From Faecalicoccus sp. (GTDB lineage Bacteria > Bacillota_I > Bacilli_A > Erysipelotrichales > Erysipelotrichaceae), in NCBI GenBank assembly GCA_017941505.1, contig JAGAWH010000036.1, positions 1-19,780 on the forward strand: DNA of 19,780 bases, written 5' to 3'. Shown here piece by piece: positions 15,196 to 19,780 of the stretch (within the stretch, counting starts at the first letter, position 1; every line of letters starts with the position of its first letter). The position numbers and the translations under genes are program-made. Under the pieces are notes generated by a model. The model did not search any database. It was not told where the DNA came from and worked only from the letters and a program-made list of their open reading frames with translations.

Positions 15196-16137
15196 ATGAA
15201 AATGTTAGAAAAAATCAGTAATAATGTTGGCAGATCTATGGCATGGATTGTCTTAGCCATTGCGGCTATATCACTTTTAGTGCCGAAATCTACGTTGTGG
15301 ATTCAATTATCATGGATTAATTATCTTTTGATGATTGTCATGTTTGGAATGGGATTAACAATTAAACCGGAAGACTTTGCGGTTGTATTCTTACATCCAA
15401 AAGATGTTTTGATTGGATGTGTTGCTCAGTTTACTGTTATGCCGATATTGGCTTATGGATTGAGTCGCTTATTTGGCTTAGATCCGGCACTTACTGCGGG
15501 TGTGGTACTTGTAGGTACCTGCCCCGGAGGGACTTCCAGTAATGTGATCACATATTTTTTTAAGGGAAATGTTCCCTTGTCTGTAGGAATGACCAGTGTG
15601 AATACATTGTTGGCACCGGTTTTAACTCCGGCTATTACCTATTTTTTATTGAAAACTACAGTACAAGTTGATGTGCTGTCCATGTTTATGAGCATTGTTC
15701 AAGTAATATTAATTCCTATTATTCTGGGATTTGTGATGAATAAGCTGCTTGGAAAGTTTACCCAAAAATTAGTTACGGCACTGCCTCTAGTCTCGACAAT
15801 CGCTATTTGTTTGATTGTAGGAGCTGTAGTATCGCATAATGCAGAGAAAATCTTTGAAAGTGGGTTGTTGATTCTGATTGTGGTGATTTTACATAACTTA
15901 TTTGGATATATATGTGGATTTGGTGTTGGAAAGCTATTCAAAATGCCACCGGAAAAGATAAAAGCATTATCAATTGAGATTGGTATGCAAAACTCCGGAT
16001 TGGCGACAAGTCTAGCGGCATCCACCTTTCCTAATCTTGCGATGGCTACGGTACCGGGGGCTGTATTCTCGGTGTGGCACAATATTTCCGGTGCCATCCT
16101 GGCAGCTATTTACCGAAATTGGAATTCAGAAAATTGA
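15196..16137 (+). CDS. BASS-family (bile acid:Na+ symporter-like) transporter
   Basis: The 313-residue protein has nine to ten predicted membrane helices. Family marks include MFGMGLTIKPEDF near 50-62, VLVGTCPGGTSSNVITYF near 104-121, and EIGMQNSGLATSLA near 261-274, the two discontinuous regions that form the sodium and substrate sites. Bacterial members carry bile acids, pantoate, keto acids or other organic anions with Na+; the substrate here is open. GAGG lies before the ATG. It has its own promoter and a strong terminator. Its neighbours give no metabolic clue. Confidence 0.88.
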   Translation: MKMLEKISNNVGRSMAWIVLAIAAISLLVPKSTLWIQLSWINYLLMIVMFGMGLTIKPEDFAVVFLHPKDVLIGCVAQFTVMPILAYGLSRLFGLDPALTAGVVLVGTCPGGTSSNVITYFFKGNVPLSVGMTSVNTLLAPVLTPAITYFLLKTTVQVDVLSMFMSIVQVILIPIILGFVMNKLLGKFTQKLVTALPLVSTIAICLIVGAVVSHNAEKIFESGLLILIVVILHNLFGYICGFGVGKLFKMPPEKIKALSIEIGMQNSGLATSLAASTFPNLAMATVPGAVFSVWHNISGAILAAIYRNWNSEN

Positions 16138-16170
16138 CGAATATCCCAAAAATGAAAAAATATTCAATAG

Positions 16171-16200
16171 ATCAGGCATTACACAATGTCTGATTTTTTT
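16171..16200 (+). terminator. Terminator of the BASS transporter gene
   Basis: ATCAGGCATT (16171-16180) pairs with AATGTCTGAT (16185-16194, one G-U) around ACAC, followed by a T run. Confidence 0.85.
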
Positions 16201-16499
16201 CTAAACTTCAAATATAAAAGGGAACCAGCTGATACTGACTCCCTTCAAGTATGTGTGGGCAAACGCATACCCCAATTTCTGTGTACAGTATAATATAAAA
16301 AATCGGAAAAAACTAGATATAAATGTGTTCTCTTAAGGCAGTCATACGGCATGATGAATTACCATAAAAGCGATAACCTTTGTAGCCGTGGAAATATCCA
16401 GTATTGCGCAGCTGTTGTTTATGGACATCTTTTTAAAGCAGGTGTTTTTCCTGTGTATAGGTTATTTTCAAGGATGGTAAGATACAGTATCATGAAGAT
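16201..16499. other. Intergenic stretch with two hairpins, no gene recognised
   Basis: Two inverted repeats occur: AAGGGA (16218-16223) with TCCCTT (16240-16245), and GTATGTG (16249-16255) with CGCATAC (16264-16270). On the minus strand the first is followed by a short T run and could be a weak terminator, perhaps for a lost minus-strand gene. The open frame at 16351-16503 lacks a ribosome site and I do not call it. A TGGTAAGAT extended -10 at about 16475-16483 probably serves the DUF3795 gene. Confidence 0.35.
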
Positions 16500-16892
16500 A
16501 TGAAACGTAAAATTATCGCTGCATGCGGAAACGATTGTGCCATGTGTCCCAGATATATCGGGAAAGGATATGAAAAAAGTGCTGATCAATTACATCAAAC
16601 GGCCGTATTGTGGATGAAAATCGAGTATCGGGATCACGTCGTTTCTAATGAAGAAATTGCCTGTACCGGATGTAAAAAAGAAAACTGGTGCCGCTATAAA
16701 ATTGTGGACTGCACCGATGCACATCATGTAGATCATTGCGGACAATGTGAGAAGTATCCATGTTCAAAGATCCTTGACTGTTTTAAGGCAACGGAAACGT
16801 TTTTACCATCCGTTAAAAATACATGTACAAAAGAAGAATATAATCAACTCCATGCAGCTTTTTTTGAAAAACAGAAAAATCTGGAAAAATAA
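16500..16892 (+). CDS. DUF3795 cysteine-rich protein
   Basis: The 130-residue protein opens IIAACGNDCAMCPRYIG and continues with CTGCKKENWCRYKIVDC and CGQCEKYPC, the paired-Cys layout of DUF3795. These proteins are thought to bind zinc or an iron-sulfur cluster; their function is unknown. No classical ribosome site precedes ATG 16500. Only GAAGA 2 bases upstream is seen, while an extended -10 lies about 17 bases upstream, so the transcript may be nearly leaderless. Confidence 0.75.
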   Translation: MKRKIIAACGNDCAMCPRYIGKGYEKSADQLHQTAVLWMKIEYRDHVVSNEEIACTGCKKENWCRYKIVDCTDAHHVDHCGQCEKYPCSKILDCFKATETFLPSVKNTCTKEEYNQLHAAFFEKQKNLEK

Positions 16893-16910
16893 TCCGCAAC
16901 TATCGGTTGC

Positions 16911-16939
16911 TTGAAAGAGGAAAGGAATCATTTGATAAT
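16911..16939 (+). promoter_or_regulatory. Promoter of the XRE/zinc-ribbon gene
   Basis: TTGAAA (16911-16916) and GATAAT (16934-16939) are 17 bp apart, 22 bases before the ATG, with AAGGAGG between. Confidence 0.55.
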
Positions 16940-16961
16940 AAGAGTATAAGGAGGACTTGTT

Positions 16962-17405
16962 ATGGAAACCGGTCTAATTATCAAAGAGTTAAGAGAAAAG
17001 AATCATTTATCTCAAGACCAGCTGGCTGAAAAAATAATGGTCACAAGACAGGCGGTCAGCCGCTGGGAAACCGGGGCAACGGTACCCAATACAGAAACAT
17101 TAAAATTATTATCCAAGGAATTAGATGTATCCATTAATACACTTTTAGGTTCACCGCGTCAGCTTTTCTGTCAATGTTGCGGGATGCCTTTAAATGAAGA
17201 TGGCTTGATCAGTAAAGAGATGGATGGAAGCTTCAATGAAGATTATTGTAGATGGTGTTATGTGGATGGAAAGTTTACATATCCTACCATGGATTCATTG
17301 TTGGATTTCATGATAGGCCATATGCCAAATCCGGAAAATCTATCAGATGACCAAAGAAAAGAACAGTATCGGGGATATTTATCCCAATTGAAACATTGGA
17401 AATAA
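16962..17405 (+). CDS. XRE-family regulator fused to a zinc-ribbon domain
   Basis: This 147-residue protein has an N-terminal Cro/CI helix-turn-helix (LIIKELREKNHLSQDQLAEK, then VTRQAVSRWETG at 27-38). A linker leads to a putative zinc ribbon with C70, C72/C73, C96 and C99 (FCQCCGMPL and YCRWCY), matching the 'putative zinc ribbon' family as I recall it. It probably binds DNA as a dimer, and the ribbon may sense or dock a partner. AAGGAGG makes the start secure. A terminator overlaps the stop codon, but the next gene follows within 51 bases. Confidence 0.85.
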   Translation: METGLIIKELREKNHLSQDQLAEKIMVTRQAVSRWETGATVPNTETLKLLSKELDVSINTLLGSPRQLFCQCCGMPLNEDGLISKEMDGSFNEDYCRWCYVDGKFTYPTMDSLLDFMIGHMPNPENLSDDQRKEQYRGYLSQLKHWK

Positions 17406-17428
17406 CAGCTTTAAAGAGCTGTATTTTT
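17405..17428 (+). terminator. Terminator after the XRE/zinc-ribbon gene
   Basis: ACAGCT (17405-17410) pairs with AGCTGT (17417-17422), followed by ATTTTT. The stem is short and the hairpin begins in the stop codon. Confidence 0.55.
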
Positions 17429-17455
17429 GTTTATAATATAGAAAAGGAGTTTCTT

Positions 17456-17770
17456 ATGGCAGACGTATTAGAAAAAGACTGGAAATTATTTCGGAAGAGA
17501 ATTGTAGGCTGGCAGCAGGCATATATAGAAAAGCTCTGTAAAGAATATGTAGAGCTTCTGCAATCTGATAAACTTCCTGAAGAAAGGTTCTGGGAGTTAG
17601 ATAAAAGAATGCGGAAGGATAAAAGAAAAAGCAGCGTTTCCATTGATATGCGCCGCTCTACGATGGAGTATGAACTTTGTAACTTATTAAATGAAGGTGC
17701 CATTACCTATGATGATTTGGAGGGCTTCAGTGATGCCCTTCAGGAAAGGATTCATTGGATACGGGATTAA
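17456..17770 (+). CDS. Conserved 104-residue protein of unknown function
   Basis: This soluble, highly charged and probably all-helical protein contains DWKLFRKRIVGWQQAYIEKL, RFWELDKRMRKDKR and NLLNEGAITYDDLEGFSDAL. I recall similar short proteins in Clostridia, often mislabelled as transporters, but know no function. The start at 17456 is preferred because AAGGAG lies 6 bases upstream. A TATAAT at 17432-17437 may be its own -10. A terminator overlaps the stop codon. Confidence 0.75.
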   Translation: MADVLEKDWKLFRKRIVGWQQAYIEKLCKEYVELLQSDKLPEERFWELDKRMRKDKRKSSVSIDMRRSTMEYELCNLLNEGAITYDDLEGFSDALQERIHWIRD

Positions 17771-17784
17771 TTCCCGTATTTTTT
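17759..17784 (+). terminator. Terminator of the 104-residue gene
   Basis: ATACGGGA (17759-17766) pairs with TCCCGTAT (17772-17779), followed by a T run that reaches the stop codon of the convergent rrf2 gene. Confidence 0.8.
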
Positions 17785-18181
17785 ATTTCATCAAATCCGA
17801 AAGCTTTTTTCCATAGAAAAAATCATGGATCAGATTATTATATTCGGTCCACATCGGAAGGGTTTGGCAATTGTCTTTTCTTGGACAGGTATTCACTTCA
17901 CAGGCAAGACAGCTGACCGGGGCAAGGGTGCCTTCCATTAATGTGAGAATCTCTCCGATTGTATAGTCTTCCGGATTACGACATAATTTATATCCGCCGC
18001 CTTTGCCGCTGGCTCCGGTAATTAAACCGCCAGCTACCATATCTTTGACAATGATTTCTAAATATTTCTTAGAGATTTCCTGTCTTGCGGCAATATCTTT
18101 TAAAGGAATATAACTTCCTGTATTGTTTTCGGCAAGATCAATCATCAAGCGAATCGCATATCTTCCTTTTGTTGAAATCAT
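17783..18181 (-). CDS. Rrf2-family regulator (CymR/IscR-like)
   Basis: The 132-residue length is typical. The N-terminal winged helix reads MISTKGRYAIRLMIDLAE, then PLKDIAARQEISKKYLEIIV (26-45), and the wing GASGKGGGYKLCR at 56-68. Cysteines 91, 94, 99 and 105 form a cluster at the position of the IscR Fe-S ligands, so the protein may sense iron-sulfur or thiol status; CymR-type members instead work with cysteine synthase. It diverges from a metY-like gene, and palindromes overlap both promoters, so it likely controls itself and sulfur assimilation. AGAGGTGAT precedes ATG. Confidence 0.88.
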   Translation of the reverse strand: MISTKGRYAIRLMIDLAENNTGSYIPLKDIAARQEISKKYLEIIVKDMVAGGLITGASGKGGGYKLCRNPEDYTIGEILTLMEGTLAPVSCLACEVNTCPRKDNCQTLPMWTEYNNLIHDFFYGKKLSDLMK

Positions 18182-18196
18182 ATCATCACCTCTTTA

Positions 18197-18230
18197 TACC
18201 TATTATACCTAAGGGTAAATAGGTAATCAA
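18197..18230 (-). promoter_or_regulatory. Promoter and operator of the rrf2 gene
   Basis: On the minus strand TTGATT (complement of 18225-18230) and TATAAT (complement of 18202-18207) are 17 bp apart. The inverted repeat TACCTATT (18197-18204) and AATAGGTA (18218-18225) covers the -10 and touches the -35, a layout that fits autorepression. Confidence 0.65.
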
Positions 18231-18237
18231 TTTATAA

Positions 18238-18274
18238 TTTACCTATTGACATAGTAGGTGAATAGTTTTATTAT
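18238..18274 (+). promoter_or_regulatory. Promoter and Rrf2-type operator of the metY leader
   Basis: TTGACA (18246-18251) and TATTAT (18269-18274) are 17 bp apart, a near-consensus promoter. The palindrome TTTACCTA-N9-TAGGTGAA (18238-18262, one mismatch between arms) contains the -35 box, so bound protein would block polymerase. The half-site ACCTA recurs in the rrf2 promoter operator, arguing for one regulator. Confidence 0.7.
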
Positions 18275-18300
18275 AGACTCATCAAAAGGAGGTGTTGAAG

Positions 18301-18426
18301 ATGAAACGTAACGGATCTTGGAAAGAAAGCCGCATCATGTGTTGTCGAATGCTGATCTCCCGGACAGGTAATATGGCTGGGGCGTTCGATGTTTTATCTA
18401 TGCGCCTCGATTGTAAGCGATGTTGA
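18301..18426 (+). CDS. Leader peptide of the metY attenuator (41 codons, Cys/Met-rich)
   Basis: AAAGGAGGT lies before ATG 18301, a very strong ribosome site. The 41 codons include Cys at 14, 15, 38 and 41 (last before TGA) and Met at 1, 13, 17, 25 and 34. The tandem TGT TGT (18340-18345) is the most telling feature. The ORF lies between the metY promoter and a terminator and itself encodes one arm of the antiterminator (codons 19-22). I read it as a cysteine-sensing leader peptide, not a functional protein. No family is recognised. Confidence 0.7.
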   Translation: MKRNGSWKESRIMCCRMLISRTGNMAGAFDVLSMRLDCKRC

Positions 18427-18485
18427 TTGATTCGTATGGAATGCCATTTGTCCGGGAGCTTGTATAAAAAAGTCCCGGACTTTTT
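18357..18485 (+). promoter_or_regulatory. Transcription attenuator: antiterminator and competing terminator
   Basis: Arm 1, CTCCCGGACA (18357-18366), pairs perfectly over 10 bp with arm 2, TGTCCGGGAG (18449-18458); ATGGC (18373-18377) with GCCAT (18443-18447) extends this helix. Arm 2 can instead pair GTCCGGGA (18450-18457) with TCCCGGAC (18473-18480), extended by CTT/AAG past one bulged G, and T5 follows (18481-18485), giving a strong terminator. The two folds exclude each other. Arm 1 lies 11 bases after the tandem Cys codons of the leader ORF, so a ribosome stalled there would leave arm 1 free and favour read-through into metY. Confidence 0.75.
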
Positions 18486-18518
18486 ATATCCGGAAAGAGA
18501 AAGAAAGAGGAGACAAAC

Positions 18519-19780
18519 ATGACAAACTACAAATTCGAAACATTACAATTACACGTTGGACAGGAAGAAGCCGATCCGGCTACCGATTCAAGAGCTGTAC
18601 CTATTTATCAAACTACTTCGTATGTATTCCATAACTCCAAGCATGCAGCCGACCGCTTCGGTTTAGCCGATGCCGGCAATATCTATGGAAGACTTACCAA
18701 TTCCACACAGGAAGTCCTGGAAAAAAGAATTGCGGCCTTAGAAGGCGGAAGCGCTGCCTTAGCGGTTGCGTCTGGGGCAGCATCGATTGCCTACACAATC
18801 CAAGCCTTGGCAGCTAATGGTGGACATATCGTAGCCCAGAAGACAATCTATGGCGGCAGCTATAACTTACTTGCCCATACACTTCCGCAATACGGAATCG
18901 AGACTACCTTTGTGGATGCGCATAACTTAAAGGAAGTGGAAGATGCGATCAAGGAAAACACCCGTGCTGTATATCTGGAAACCTTAGGTAATCCAAACAG
19001 CGATATCCCGGATATCGATGCCATCAGCGAGTTAGCTCATAAATACGATCTCCCGGTTGTCGTGGACAATACCTTTGGAACACCGTATCTGATTCGTCCG
19101 ATCGAGCACGGAGCTGATATCGTGGTTCACTCGGCAACCAAGTTTATCGGCGGACACGGTACAACACTTGGCGGTGTGATCGTAGAATCCGGTAAATTCG
19201 ATTGGTCAAAGAGCGGCAAGTATCCAAATATTGCCGAACCAAATCCAAGTTATCATGGAATTTCATTTTATGAAGCAGTAGGACCGGCAGCCTTCGTAAC
19301 CTATATCCGTGCCATCTTATTAAGAGATACAGGAGCTGCGATATCGCCGTTCAATGCGTTCTTATTATTACAGGGTGTTGAAACATTGTCTTTACGATTA
19401 GAGCGCCATGCCGAGAACACGAAGAAGGTTGTAGAATACCTTGCCAAACATCCAAAGGTAGAAAGAGTCAATCATCCATCTCTTTCCGATCATCCGGATC
19501 ATGAATTATATGAAAAATATTTCCCAAATGGGGGAGCATCGATCTTTACCTTTGAAATCAAGGGTGGAAAAGAGGAAGCCTGGAAATTTATTGATAACTT
19601 AAAAATATTCTCATTACTTGCCAATGTGGCGGATGTAAAGAGCTTAGTAATTCATCCTGCATCCACAACACATTCGCAGCTTTCCGAAGCAGAATTAAAC
19701 GATCAGGGTATTTTCCAAAATACGATTCGTTTATCGATTGGAACAGAGCATATTGATGATATTATTGCGGATTTAGAAAA
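18519..19780 (+). CDS. metY: O-acetylhomoserine sulfhydrylase (MetY-like), incomplete at window end
   Basis: This PLP enzyme condenses O-acetylhomoserine with sulfide (or methanethiol) to form homocysteine or methionine. It belongs to the Cys/Met metabolism family. Visible marks are LHVGQEEADPATDSRAVPIYQTT (11-20 and 21-33), the IYGRLTNST phosphate-site region at 55-63, ETLGNPNSDIPDI at 154-166, VDNTFGTPYL at 182-191 and the PLP lysine K208 in SATKFIGGHG. 420 codons are present, so only a few C-terminal residues are lost at the edge. MetY is chosen over cystathionine synthase from the length and the HVGQE and GGVIVESGKFDW regions. AGAGGAG precedes ATG. It is controlled by the Rrf2 operator and the leader attenuator. 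Confidence 0.9.
   Translation, partial: MTNYKFETLQLHVGQEEADPATDSRAVPIYQTTSYVFHNSKHAADRFGLADAGNIYGRLTNSTQEVLEKRIAALEGGSAALAVASGAASIAYTIQALAANGGHIVAQKTIYGGSYNLLAHTLPQYGIETTFVDAHNLKEVEDAIKENTRAVYLETLGNPNSDIPDIDAISELAHKYDLPVVVDNTFGTPYLIRPIEHGADIVVHSATKFIGGHGTTLGGVIVESGKFDWSKSGKYPNIAEPNPSYHGISFYEAVGPAAFVTYIRAILLRDTGAAISPFNAFLLLQGVETLSLRLERHAENTKKVVEYLAKHPKVERVNHPSLSDHPDHELYEKYFPNGGASIFTFEIKGGKEEAWKFIDNLKIFSLLANVADVKSLVIHPASTTHSQLSEAELNDQGIFQNTIRLSIGTEHIDDIIADLE

Noticed and set aside
16351..16503. 50-codon plus-strand ORF before the DUF3795 gene
   Set aside because: It has no ribosome site, no recognisable motif, and overlaps the next start codon in another frame; likely chance.
18275..18518. SAM riboswitch or T-box leader upstream of metY
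   Set aside because: No T-box sequence (GGTGGTACCGCG-like) and no SAM-I core were found; the structure is explained by a leader ORF with competing hairpins.
1..19780. CRISPR array, tRNA or rRNA genes
   Set aside because: No regularly spaced direct repeats and no tRNA- or rRNA-like sequences were seen on either strand.

Overview
This window looks like chromosome from a low-GC, anaerobic Gram-positive bacterium (Bacillota). An Erysipelotrichia or Clostridia member is my best guess. The signs are AT-rich intergenic DNA, strong AGGAGG-type ribosome binding sites, short rho-independent terminators, iron-sulfur redox enzymes and a TIR/Sel1 protein of a type I associate with gut Firmicutes. No rRNA, tRNA or CRISPR array was seen.

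Layout. The left edge (1-55, minus) holds the first codons of a gene that may be an IS transposase. A DUF1349 gene (221-817) ends in a terminator, and a group II intron with its reverse transcriptase/maturase (about 847-2973) sits directly behind that hairpin, the usual target of class C introns. Next comes a MerR regulator (minus) facing an MFS transporter and an overlapping nitroreductase, then an aldo/keto reductase with two 4Fe-4S motifs, and a convergent membrane protein. Positions 7100-7840 carry a promoter, an operator-like palindrome, a small intact ORF and a truncated second ORF that together look like a broken toxin-antitoxin pair. An alpha/beta-hydrolase follows.

An apparent operon runs from 9052 to about 15100: a YdcF/DUF218 membrane protein, a tandem-TIR/Sel1/TPR protein broken by a frameshift near its C terminus, a phytoene-dehydrogenase-like flavoprotein, an FAD/NAD/2Fe-2S reductase, and two gene remnants (a DUF362 lipoprotein and a YraQ/DUF318-type permease). 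A deletion joined the two remnants at a short stretch that fits both reading frames. A BASS-family transporter, a Cys-rich DUF3795 protein, an XRE/zinc-ribbon regulator and a 104-residue protein of unknown function follow.

The right end is a sulfur-metabolism control region. An Rrf2 regulator (minus) diverges from a metY-like O-acetylhomoserine sulfhydrylase, and palindromic operators overlap both promoters. Between the metY promoter and gene lies an apparent translation-controlled attenuator: a 41-codon leader ORF with tandem Cys codons, a perfect 10-bp antiterminator inside and after that ORF, and a competing terminator. This is the most striking undescribed-looking system in the window. 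The frameshifted TIR operon and the fused pseudogenes come next.
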